Shown piece by piece: positions 25,475-33,272 of a stretch of DNA of 64,000 nt. Position 1 is the first letter of the stretch; each line of letters begins with the position of its first letter. Origin of the DNA: JADZFO01 sp964512635 (GTDB taxonomy: Bacteria > 4484-113 > JAFGCY01); the NCBI GenBank assembly GCA_964512635.1, contig CAZEJB010000001.1, positions 124,001 through 188,000 on the forward strand, given 5' to 3'. The translations under genes were made by a program, and so were the position numbers. The notes beneath the pieces were generated by a model. That model was given only the letters and a program-made list of their open reading frames with translations. It ran no database searches and had not been told where the DNA came from.

Positions 25475-26905
25475 CTAGCCTGCTGCTGCACTCATGCCTT
25501 CCGCGGCGCTTAGCTGCCGCTCGGCGGCGACAGGCTCAAACTGCGCCTGGAAGAAGCGCAGCTTGTCCGGTTCCCAGGTCATCTTCAGGCCACGGATCTG
25601 CTCCCGGCGCTGGAAGACATCGATCACCGACTCAGCCACATACTCCAGGTGGCTTTCTGTATACACGCGGCGCGGTATCGTCAGGCGGACCAGTTCCAGC
25701 CGCGGCCGGCGGTTCTTCCCCGTTGCCGGGTCGCGGTCAGCTGAAACATTGCCGCGCTCCATCCCGCGCACGCCGCCCTCAAGGTAGATCTCGGCGGCCA
25801 GGGCCTGGGCCGGGAACTCGTCCTGGTCGATATGCGGCAGGAAGGCCCTGGCATCGACAAACACGCCGTGCCCGCCGCAGGGATGCACCAGCGGCACCCC
25901 CGCCTTGAGCAGCAGACCGTGCAGCAGTTCCAGCTGGCTGTGGCGGCAGGAGAGATAGTCGTCGTCGCAAACCTCGCGCAGGCCGACCGCCAGCGCCTCC
26001 ATGTCGCGGCCGCTCATGCCGCCATAGGTGTGCAGGCCCTCATAGACCACAACCTGGCTGCGGCATTTCGCGAACAGCTCCTCCTCGCCGGGCATGAATG
26101 CCAGGAAGCCGCCCATGTTAACCAGGCCGTCCTTCTTACTGCTCATCCAGGCGCCGTCGGAGTAGCTACAGATCTCGCGGATGATCTCCTTGATCGAGAA
26201 CTGCTCATAGCCCGGCTCGAGGTGGTGGATGAACCAGGCGTTCTCGGCGATGCGTGTGATGTCGAGGAAGACCTTGATCCCGCGCTCCTGGCAGTACTCT
26301 CGCACCTCGCGCAGGTTGGCCATGCTAAAGGGCTGGCCGCCGGCCATGTTGACGTCCGGCGCCATGCTGATCGCCCGCACGCGCTCACTGCCGTACTGCT
26401 CCACCAGGCCGTCCAGCTTGTCGAGGTCCACATTGCCCTTCCAGCGGAAGTCCGACTGGCTGTCATGGGCCTCGTCGCAAATGATGTCCCGGAACTCGCC
26501 GCCCGCCAGCTCCAGATGCGCCCGGGTCGTGGTGAAGTACATGTTCATTGGCAGGATGTCGCCGGGCTGGATGAAGTTCTGGAAGAAAAGATGCTCGGCG
26601 CCGCGGCCCTGGTGGGTCGGAATGATCAGGCTGTAGCCCATCACCTCGCGGATCGATTCGCACATGTGCTCAAAGCTGCGGCTGCCGGCATAGGCCTCGT
26701 CGCCCTGCATCAGCGCGCCCCACTGGCGGTCGCTCATCGCCCCGGTGCCGCTGTCGGTCAGCAGGTCGATGTAAACGTCGTCAGCGTCAAGCAGGAAGGT
26801 GTTGTAGTGCGCCCGTTCCAGGCATTGCTGGCGGTATTCGCGGGTGGTCATGCGCAGTGGCTCGACCATCTTGATGCGGTACGGTTCAGGCATGCAGCGT
26901 GGCAT
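25475..26905 (-). CDS. tpl: Tyrosine phenol-lyase (beta-tyrosinase), tryptophanase family
   Basis: PLP enzyme of the tryptophanase/tyrosine phenol-lyase family, 476 residues, that splits tyrosine to phenol, pyruvate and ammonia. Family motifs: THQGRGAEH, MYFTTTRAH, NMAGGQPFSMAN, and the PLP lysine in MSSKKDGLVNMGG. Two specificity positions agree with TPL rather than tryptophanase: Arg in GVRGMERG (Ile in E. coli TnaA; Arg381 of Citrobacter TPL is needed for tyrosine) and Phe-Phe in KLRFFQAQF (His in TnaA). The ATG at 26905 follows GAGGAAAG. An AT-rich promoter with a dyad lies upstream. There is no TnaC-like leader. Confidence 0.93.
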   Translation of the reverse strand: MPRCMPEPYRIKMVEPLRMTTREYRQQCLERAHYNTFLLDADDVYIDLLTDSGTGAMSDRQWGALMQGDEAYAGSRSFEHMCESIREVMGYSLIIPTHQGRGAEHLFFQNFIQPGDILPMNMYFTTTRAHLELAGGEFRDIICDEAHDSQSDFRWKGNVDLDKLDGLVEQYGSERVRAISMAPDVNMAGGQPFSMANLREVREYCQERGIKVFLDITRIAENAWFIHHLEPGYEQFSIKEIIREICSYSDGAWMSSKKDGLVNMGGFLAFMPGEEELFAKCRSQVVVYEGLHTYGGMSGRDMEALAVGLREVCDDDYLSCRHSQLELLHGLLLKAGVPLVHPCGGHGVFVDARAFLPHIDQDEFPAQALAAEIYLEGGVRGMERGNVSADRDPATGKNRRPRLELVRLTIPRRVYTESHLEYVAESVIDVFQRREQIRGLKMTWEPDKLRFFQAQFEPVAAERQLSAAEGMSAAAG

Positions 26906-26979
26906 GGTCTTTCCTCGTTCTTGCGTTGGCCGGACCGGGCGCCTGCAGCCAGCCCGCGAGCAGCGATCCGGCTATGATT

Positions 26980-26999
26980 GATATTATACCAATACTATC
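26980..26999 (-). promoter_or_regulatory. tpl promoter -10 within an imperfect dyad
   Basis: The plus-strand segment 26980-26999 reads GATATTATACCAATACTATC, an imperfect 20-bp inverted repeat; TATAAT on the minus strand is at 26983-26988. It may bind a regulator of tpl, perhaps the neighbouring WYL protein. No clear -35. Confidence 0.4.
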
Positions 27000-27072
27000 G
27001 GCTTTATCGTTTGTAAGTTGAAGATCTTGCAGCCTTGCTCAAGTGTCAGTATAGATTTTGCTCGCAGGCATG

Positions 27073-27095
27073 AAAAAGGCGGGCCGCAGCCCGCC
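27073..27095 (-). terminator. Rho-independent terminator of the WYL gene
   Basis: Stem GGCGGGC / GCCCGCC (27078-27095) with loop TGCG followed on the minus strand by TTTTTC. Confidence 0.85.
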
Positions 27096-27142
27096 TTGTT
27101 ACTCATTCAAAGTTGGTGTCCAGACCCAATGGGCCGTGCTGC

Positions 27143-28135
27143 CTAGAACCGGTTGTACAGGTAGTTCATCCGGCTGATCGTGCGGCGTACGCGCTCCTGC
27201 AGCTCCAGCGGGGCCAGGATGCGGGCATGCTCGCCGAAGCTGAGGATCCAGCGGATGATGTTCTCCAGGCTGCTGACCTTGAAGCTGATCTCGATGCTGC
27301 CGTCGGCGCGCTCAATGGTCTGCTGGCTGGGATGGATCTGGCGCAGTCGGATCCAGTGCGCCGCGTACTTGTCGAACTCGGCCACGATGTTGATCGGCGG
27401 GGCCTCGGCCGCAAAGAGCTGGCTCTCGCGCTTGTGGTCCTCCAGGCTGAAGTCCGGGTCAGGGATGAAGCTGACGTTGGTGCGCTCCACGCTGAGAATG
27501 CGGGAGCAGAGGAAGTCGCGGTAGTCCTGCTTCTCGTGGCAGAAGGCCACCAGATACCAGTTGTCCTTGTAGTTCAGCAGGTGGTAGGGGTCACAGGGCT
27601 TGTCCACCACGGTGGCCTTCTGGCCGCTGAAATATTTGATGATGATGCTTTCTTTACTGCGGATCGCCTGCAGCAAGTCGCGGAAAACAACCAGATCCAG
27701 CTTCGGGAAGGGCTCGATCTCAACCTGCAGGATGTTGTCGAGGCTCTCCTGGTCGATGGTGATGTACTCCTTGAGGGAATCCATCAGCAGCGAGACGGCA
27801 TCACCGACCGCTTCCTCGACTTCCATGCCGTCGTAATAGCGGCGCAGCTGCCCCAGCAGCAGCAGTCCAGCCAGCTCGCCTTCGGTCATCCGCAGCTGAG
27901 GCAGCTTGAACTTACCGGGATAGAAATATCCCTGCTTGTCGTAGTCATACTGCGCCGGTGCCTTGAGGATGTACTTCAGGTAATCAATATCCCTGTAGGC
28001 AACCGCGGGGCTCACCCCAAACTGCGTTTCGAGCGCTGATGCGTTGGGATACTTCCCACCGGAGATCTGCTCATGCAGCCACTGGAGACGAGGCAATTGT
28101 CCGGCCTGGACCTCGTCCATTGCTTGCGACGGCAT
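27143..28135 (-). CDS. WYL-domain transcriptional regulator
   Basis: 330 residues. N-terminal winged helix (about residues 10-60; QISGGKYPNASALETQFGVSPAVAYRDIDYLK, split here over several positions) followed by a WYL domain at about 145-225 with NWYLVAFCH and CSRILSVER, and a C-terminal WCX extension (ISFKVSSLENIIRWILSFG). WYL regulators sense nucleic acid or small ligands and often control neighbouring genes or DNA repair and defence loci. The start has AAGGGAG eight bases upstream. It lies immediately upstream of tpl on the same strand but is separated by its own terminator. Confidence 0.9.
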   Translation of the reverse strand: MPSQAMDEVQAGQLPRLQWLHEQISGGKYPNASALETQFGVSPAVAYRDIDYLKYILKAPAQYDYDKQGYFYPGKFKLPQLRMTEGELAGLLLLGQLRRYYDGMEVEEAVGDAVSLLMDSLKEYITIDQESLDNILQVEIEPFPKLDLVVFRDLLQAIRSKESIIIKYFSGQKATVVDKPCDPYHLLNYKDNWYLVAFCHEKQDYRDFLCSRILSVERTNVSFIPDPDFSLEDHKRESQLFAAEAPPINIVAEFDKYAAHWIRLRQIHPSQQTIERADGSIEISFKVSSLENIIRWILSFGEHARILAPLELQERVRRTISRMNYLYNRF

Positions 28136-28353
28136 ATCTAATACTCCCTTGCAGACGGCTTATGCGCCGTCGATAATTGAAATGAGACTTGGCAGGCTCA
28201 ATGTTTTACACCGAGTTGGCGCATTAGTAAACACCTTGACAAGCATACCTTTGCCTGTTCTACTTAGCTTTACGTCATATGCCGTAAGTCTGTTGCCTGT
28301 AACCTACGGTATCGGCTTGATTGATCGGTTCTGGACCATCCAGTCTGAAGCTC

Positions 28354-28359
28354 TATAAT
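28354..28359 (+). promoter_or_regulatory. Candidate -10 box of gpsA (leaderless)
   Basis: TATAAT, six bases before GTG at 28366; CTGGAC at 28331-28336 is a poor -35, with 17-base spacing. Confidence 0.6.
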
Positions 28360-28365
28360 CGTCAT

Positions 28366-29433
28366 GTGCAGCAAGTCAGCGTACTGGGTGCAGGCAGCTT
28401 TGGCACCACTCTGGCCGCCCTGCTTGGCAGTGCTGGTCATAAGGCCACGCTTTACTGCCGCAGCAAGGATAACGCCGACGAGATCAACCGATCCAGAACG
28501 AATCGACTCTACTTCCCAGACACCGTGCTGCCGGAAAAAGTCTGCGCCACAGCGAGCCTGACAGAAGCCTTAGGCAACACCACTTCAGTATACCTCGCTG
28601 TACCCTGCAAATATCTCAGAAGCTTCATCACTGAGAATAGCGCGGAGCTGCGGGACTGGGTTCGTGCTGCCGTGGGTCCGGTAGTGATCTGCAACTGCAC
28701 CAAGGGGCTGCTGCTCGACCCCACCCAGCGCAGCAACGAGTGGCTGCGCCAGTGGCTGGCTCAGGGCACCGCGCCAGTGAAGACGGCCCTGGTACACCTT
28801 TCGGGTCCAAACCTGGCCGCCGAGATCATGGCCGGCTCGCCGGCCGCGGCAGTTGCCGCTGCCGTGCCGGATGAACAATGGGCCGCTCAGCTGGTTCAAG
28901 CGCAGCTCATGTCGAGCCGCTTCCGCGTTTACACAGGCAACGATCCAATTGGCGTGGAAGTAGCTGGTTTTTACAAGAATGTTCTCGCTATCGCCGCCGG
29001 TGCGCTGCAGGGGCTTGGACTTGGCTCCAACAGTCAGGCGGCGTTGATTACCCGCGGACTGGCCGAGATGGGACGGCTGGTGCGTTACTTCGGGGGCCAG
29101 CCTGCCAGCCTGCTTGGGCTGGCCGGAGTGGGCGACCTTGTTGCTACCTGTGGCTCACCCTTGTCGCGTAACTTTCAGGTCGGTATGCGCCGGGCCAAAG
29201 GTGAGAGCACTGAGCAGATTCTGTCCGCCATGCAGCAGGTCGCAGAAGGCGTACAGACCACCCGCGCGTTGCAGGACTGGGCCAGCCAGCCCCCCGCGCC
29301 CGCAATCGCTGGCCTGGTCTGGCCGGAACTGCCGATCGCGGTGGAAGTGTCTCGGATACTCTTCGAGGACGTAAGTCCGCTGGACTCAATCAGTTCTCTG
29401 ATGCTCCGTCCGCCGCGCGAAGAACAGGTTTAG
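28366..29433 (+). CDS. gpsA: NAD(P)-dependent glycerol-3-phosphate dehydrogenase
   Basis: Reduces dihydroxyacetone phosphate to sn-glycerol 3-phosphate for phospholipid synthesis; 355 residues. The Rossmann motif VLGAGSFGTTLA follows directly after the start, and the catalytic/substrate helix has GFYKNVLAIAAGALQGLGLGSNSQAALI with the conserved catalytic Lys; GPNLAAEIM and GVGDLVATC complete the signature. The frame opens 15 codons earlier, but the GTG at 28366 gives the normal N-terminus and a perfect TATAAT ends six bases before it. No Shine-Dalgarno is present. Confidence 0.95.
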   Translation: MQQVSVLGAGSFGTTLAALLGSAGHKATLYCRSKDNADEINRSRTNRLYFPDTVLPEKVCATASLTEALGNTTSVYLAVPCKYLRSFITENSAELRDWVRAAVGPVVICNCTKGLLLDPTQRSNEWLRQWLAQGTAPVKTALVHLSGPNLAAEIMAGSPAAAVAAAVPDEQWAAQLVQAQLMSSRFRVYTGNDPIGVEVAGFYKNVLAIAAGALQGLGLGSNSQAALITRGLAEMGRLVRYFGGQPASLLGLAGVGDLVATCGSPLSRNFQVGMRRAKGESTEQILSAMQQVAEGVQTTRALQDWASQPPAPAIAGLVWPELPIAVEVSRILFEDVSPLDSISSLMLRPPREEQV

Positions 29434-29464
29434 GCCAGCGCCGGCGAGCCTGCGCGCCAACTCC

Positions 29465-29490
29465 AAACAAAAGGGGCGCCGTAGCGCCCC
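29465..29490 (-). terminator. Terminator of the proS-HtrA gene group, possibly bidirectional
   Basis: Stem GGGGCGC-CGTA-GCGCCCC (29473-29490). The minus-strand tail is TTTTGTTT; on the plus strand the tail TGGTTGTTT could also serve gpsA. Confidence 0.8.
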
Positions 29491-29518
29491 TGGTTGTTTC
29501 GGATTTTCAGCTGCCGCT

Positions 29519-30748
29519 TTAGAAGTACTCGGAGCTGTTGGTCGAGCTCAGGACCTGGCCGGTAACGGTCAGGAAGGAGAACTCGCCAGGATGCTGGCCG
29601 ACCACGACCTCGACGTCGAAGAGCTTGCGATTGCGCAGAACGCCGAAGACAAAGCGGTCGCCCTCTTCGGCTGTTGTAACCAGCAATTCCAGATCCTGAA
29701 TCTGCTTGAGCAGGTGGTAGGGGTACTTGACGTTCTCGTTCTTGTCGAAGACCGTCACATGCATCAGCATGTCCTTATCCACCAGGCCAAACTCCTTGGC
29801 CGGGGACTCGGGGTAAACCGCGTCCAGCAGGATGCCGGTGTCCCAGTACTGCTCGGGGATGTCCATATACATCTTCAGGTCATCGCCGACCACGCGAATA
29901 CCACCGCCCAGCGGGCTGCGGGTACCCGAGAAGGGCTTGACGCCCAGCCATGGATGCCAGACTTCGATCTCACGGTCAGCTTCGAAGTCGGCGATGATGT
30001 CATCCACCACACGGCGGATCATCCAGATCGGGGTGAAAAAGGTGGTGTTCTGCATGCTGCCGCCGCCGCCGCGACGCTCGTGCATCGCAATCACGCGGCC
30101 CTGATCGTCAAACAGCGGGCAGCCTTCATTGCCGAAGTTGATCACCACGTCGCTCTGAATCACGCTCGGCACCAGCACCGCGTTGCGGTTACGCAGGTTA
30201 CGGATACCCGAGATGATTCCATAGGTCACGGTGCCGGACAGACCGCCGGAGTTGCCAACAGCAACCACGCTGTCGCCCTGACCGTAAGGGTAAACCTCGT
30301 TGAGCGGGTCATAGCGAGAGTCCAGCAGCTGCGCAGCCTTGAGGCCCTTGGTGTTGCCGTCAATCTGCAGCACACCGACGCCGTAAAATTCGTCAACGCC
30401 AATGACCTTCGCATTGAGCTCGGTACCGTCGGCAGTGCGGACCACCAGCAGCGCGGCATCTTCGATGTCAGTGCTGTCAGTGATGATGTAGCCCTTCTTG
30501 GCGTTGTAAACAAAGCCAGTCAAACGGCGGGTCGACAGGGTCGCATTACGGCTGCTGCCGAGTCCCCGGTCGATTACTGAGCCGTAGGCCACGCTGTTGC
30601 TGTCAATGGCCACCACGCTGTCCAGCACCTTGCCGGCTACGCTGACCGAGGGGAAATCTTCCTGGGCCATGGCGTGCGCCGTCAGGCTAAGCGCAGCCAC
30701 TACTCCTGCGGCCAGCAGCTTTCCCGTGACACTCATGCTCTTGTGCAT
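29519..30748 (-). CDS. HtrA/trypsin-like exported protein, catalytically degenerate
   Basis: 409 residues from the ATG at 30748 (GGAGGAG just upstream). A Sec signal peptide (LLAAGVVAALSLTAHAMA) precedes a trypsin-fold domain homologous to HtrA. Alignment by eye shows every catalytic position changed: His (NNHVV) is Thr in ITDSTDIED, Asp (DLAVL) is Gly in YGVGVLQID, Ser (GNSGGP) is Glu in NFGNEGCPL. A PDZ-like domain seems to be present at about residues 290-375 (YPESPAKEFGLVDKDMLMHV). It should be a non-proteolytic binding or regulatory protein of the periplasm. It is the last gene of a three-paralogue run. Confidence 0.88.
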   Translation of the reverse strand: MHKSMSVTGKLLAAGVVAALSLTAHAMAQEDFPSVSVAGKVLDSVVAIDSNSVAYGSVIDRGLGSSRNATLSTRRLTGFVYNAKKGYIITDSTDIEDAALLVVRTADGTELNAKVIGVDEFYGVGVLQIDGNTKGLKAAQLLDSRYDPLNEVYPYGQGDSVVAVGNSGGLSGTVTYGIISGIRNLRNRNAVLVPSVIQSDVVINFGNEGCPLFDDQGRVIAMHERRGGGGSMQNTTFFTPIWMIRRVVDDIIADFEADREIEVWHPWLGVKPFSGTRSPLGGGIRVVGDDLKMYMDIPEQYWDTGILLDAVYPESPAKEFGLVDKDMLMHVTVFDKNENVKYPYHLLKQIQDLELLVTTAEEGDRFVFGVLRNRKLFDVEVVVGQHPGEFSFLTVTGQVLSSTNSSEYF

Positions 30749-30802
30749 ATGCTCCTCCAGCCAGAACTGTCCCGCTGGCACGGGCCGGACATGCCGTGTT
30801 GC

Positions 30803-31990
30803 TTAAACTGAAAACTCAGCGTCATAACCGCGCTTGGGCGAGACCTCAACAATGATCGGGTCACTGAGAGTGTTGGTCCCGCGTCGGACCTTCAGCCGGA
30901 GCTGATGGCCAATCTGCTGCTTGAAGACGTAGAGGCGCAGGTCCTCCGGCGTCTTGAATTCAATGTCGTCTGCAGAAACGATAACGTCGTTGCGGCGCAG
31001 GCCGGCGCGCTCGGCCGGGCTGGCGGCACGAACCCCAAAGACCTTGATGCCGGCCTCGGGCTCGGCAAAACGCTCCTTGAACTCGGTGTACTGCCCCTCG
31101 TTCTTCACGTTCTGGGGCATGATGATGTCGACGCCCATCCACGGCTTTTCAAACTTGCCGGTGTTGAGCAGCTGGGTAGCAAAGTCCTTGGCCAGGTTGA
31201 TCGGGATTGCGTGGTTATAGTTCTGCAGGACAGAGCCGCTGCCGCCATAGAAGTTGATACCAATGACTTCGCCTTTTGAGTTGAAGAGCGGGCCGCCGGA
31301 GTTTCCGCCGTTGATCGGAACGGTGATACGGAAGGCATAGTCGAAGTTGGTGCCGTACTGCATGCCAAGGTCGTCCTGGTTCTGGTTCCAGATGCCGATA
31401 CCAAACTCGATTGGAGTGTCACGACCGGTAACTACACCGTCAGTCGCGGTCTGATGCAGAAGGAAGTCTTCCAGCGGGTTGCTGCGGTTGGCCTGGATCG
31501 CATCCATTGAACCGGGGTTACCCATACCGACGGCATAGTCGCCGATCAGCACGCGGTCGCTGTCTCCCAGCACCGCGGGAATAATGGTCTTTTCACTGTC
31601 CGGCAGGTCACGCTCATCGGGAATGTCGATGATGCGCAGAATGGCAACATCGATTCCCGGCTCACGCCCGACCAGTTCAGCCTTGTACTCGGCGCCATCC
31701 CAGAACTTGACCGCGTTGACCATCGCGTCGCCCGAGACGTGGTGGTTGGTCATGGCATAGGCGACCTGCTTGTCGTAATCAACTTCAAACACGAATCCGC
31801 TTCCGCCACCGTAGCCACCGCTGGCAGTGTCCTGCGCGATGCTGATGTTCTGGACTCGGATCACGCACTTGCGCACCTTTTCGATGACTTCACGAGCATT
31901 GGGCTTCGTGAACTCGGCATGCGCGGCCAGCGGGGCCAGCGCGAAGAGTGCCACCAACATTGTTGCAAGCAGCGAGCAGTTTTTGTTCAT
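30803..31990 (-). CDS. HtrA-like serine protease with PDZ domain, intact triad
   Basis: 395 residues, exported by a Sec signal (MLVALFALAPLAAHA). The trypsin-like domain keeps all three catalytic residues: His in TNHHVSG, Asp in PGIDVAIL and Ser in GGNSGGPLFN. A PDZ domain follows (GVRAASPAERAGLRRNDVIVSADD), ending in VRRGTN and a final beta strand; it probably processes or degrades misfolded periplasmic proteins. The ATG has AAGGAGAAG upstream. It is the middle of three tandem paralogues and the only one expected to be proteolytic. Confidence 0.92.
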   Translation of the reverse strand: MNKNCSLLATMLVALFALAPLAAHAEFTKPNAREVIEKVRKCVIRVQNISIAQDTASGGYGGGSGFVFEVDYDKQVAYAMTNHHVSGDAMVNAVKFWDGAEYKAELVGREPGIDVAILRIIDIPDERDLPDSEKTIIPAVLGDSDRVLIGDYAVGMGNPGSMDAIQANRSNPLEDFLLHQTATDGVVTGRDTPIEFGIGIWNQNQDDLGMQYGTNFDYAFRITVPINGGNSGGPLFNSKGEVIGINFYGGSGSVLQNYNHAIPINLAKDFATQLLNTGKFEKPWMGVDIIMPQNVKNEGQYTEFKERFAEPEAGIKVFGVRAASPAERAGLRRNDVIVSADDIEFKTPEDLRLYVFKQQIGHQLRLKVRRGTNTLSDPIIVEVSPKRGYDAEFSV

Positions 31991-32057
31991 GTCTTCTCCT
32001 TGGCGGCAATACTACCGCCCGGACCCGCAGGTCCGCACAGCCCCAGAATTGTCAGCC

Positions 32058-33251
32058 TTAGGGCTGGTAGCCGCGATCTTTGCGAACGCGCTCCTGTTCC
32101 TTCTTCTCGGCGTCCTTGGTGTCGTCATCCTTGGCGATCAGAACCTGGACCTGGGTTTCAGCCCGGCTCCACTTCCCGTCTGCGCCGCGGGTGATATAGC
32201 TGATCTTGACCAGCTGGCCATAGCTCAATCCACGCTTGAAGCGGTCATAGTCGTAGCGGTACTTCATCCGCTGACCATCCATCTCGATGATCACATCGCC
32301 AGCCTTGAGACCGGCAATGTCGGAACCCTGACCGGGATACACGTAAGTCACGAAGAGGCCAAAGTCGAGGTCCTCTTCAGTGCCATCCGTGTTCCAGTCG
32401 AAGCGGTAGGGAATTGCGCCGTTTTCCTTGAGGCCGGAGGTCACTTCCAGCAGCTCGAGTCCCATCGCCAGGCTTTCGTTGGTACCAGCGATGATCTTCT
32501 GCGCCGCGCTCATTACGTCATTGACCGGCACGGCCAGGTTGATGTTCGTCAGTGAATAGTCCTGCACGGTACCACTGACCATGCCGACCACGTTGCCGCC
32601 TACATCGACCATCGGCCCGCCAGTGAAGCTCAGCTCATAGCTGGCGTCAAACTGCAGATAGGCATCAGTCGGCTTGTCCGTTCCAGGCACTTCCTTGCGG
32701 ATCGCGCTGATCACGCCGAAGCTGGAGTAGGTGTCGACGCTGTTAAGCGCCTTGCCCACGATGGCGATCGGCTGGCCAAGCTTGAGAGCATCGCTGTTAC
32801 CGAAGGCCGGAGTGGGAACCTGCGTCTGCGGGCCCCAGTCAACCTTCAGCACAGCAACGTCGAGATCCTCGTTCTGGCCTACCAGTTCAGCCTTGAAGCT
32901 GCGGCCATCCTCGACGACGACGCGAATGTACTCGGCGTCCTTCATCAGGAAAGAGGTAGTGACCACGTACTGCGGGTCTTCATAAACAAAACCTGTGCCC
33001 CAGAGGCCATAAAGCGGGCGGGCGCCGCGGAAGGCTGCCCAGTAGGCATACTCATCCTTGAGCACCGGCTCTTTAAAACGGGTTTCGACCGCCACCACAG
33101 CAGGACGCACGGAGGCGACCGCCGAGGAGACAGCCGTTCCCGGCTGATAAGTCAGTCCCGGCTGACCCTGGGCCAGCGCAGACTGAGCGGCGCAAAGGCC
33201 GAACATGAGCGCTGCCAGTCCGGCCGCGATACCGCTTCGTAAGCTCAACAT
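32058..33251 (-). CDS. HtrA/trypsin-like exported protein with altered active site
   Basis: 397 residues. Sec signal (LAALMFGLCAAQSALA) and a trypsin-like domain closest to HtrA. The Asp is kept (LDVAVLKVD), but the His region reads VVTTSFLMKD where homologues have VLTNNHVV (His to Phe), and the Ser region reads ELSFTGGPMVD (GNSGGP, Ser to Thr). A PDZ-like domain (YVYPGQGSDIAGLKAGDVIIEMDG) follows, then a Lys/Asp/Glu-rich tail (DDDTKDAEKKEQERVRKDR). It is probably inactive or strongly altered. The start has GGGAGGGAAG. It lies 21 bp after proS and 67 bp before the active paralogue. Confidence 0.88.
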   Translation of the reverse strand: MLSLRSGIAAGLAALMFGLCAAQSALAQGQPGLTYQPGTAVSSAVASVRPAVVAVETRFKEPVLKDEYAYWAAFRGARPLYGLWGTGFVYEDPQYVVTTSFLMKDAEYIRVVVEDGRSFKAELVGQNEDLDVAVLKVDWGPQTQVPTPAFGNSDALKLGQPIAIVGKALNSVDTYSSFGVISAIRKEVPGTDKPTDAYLQFDASYELSFTGGPMVDVGGNVVGMVSGTVQDYSLTNINLAVPVNDVMSAAQKIIAGTNESLAMGLELLEVTSGLKENGAIPYRFDWNTDGTEEDLDFGLFVTYVYPGQGSDIAGLKAGDVIIEMDGQRMKYRYDYDRFKRGLSYGQLVKISYITRGADGKWSRAETQVQVLIAKDDDTKDAEKKEQERVRKDRGYQP

Positions 33252-33272
33252 GCTTCTTCCCTCCCGTCCAGA

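Noticed and set aside
26906..27142. TnaC-type leader peptide before the tryptophanase-family gene
   Set aside because: No short ORF with the conserved Trp residue was seen, and the enzyme looks like tyrosine phenol-lyase.
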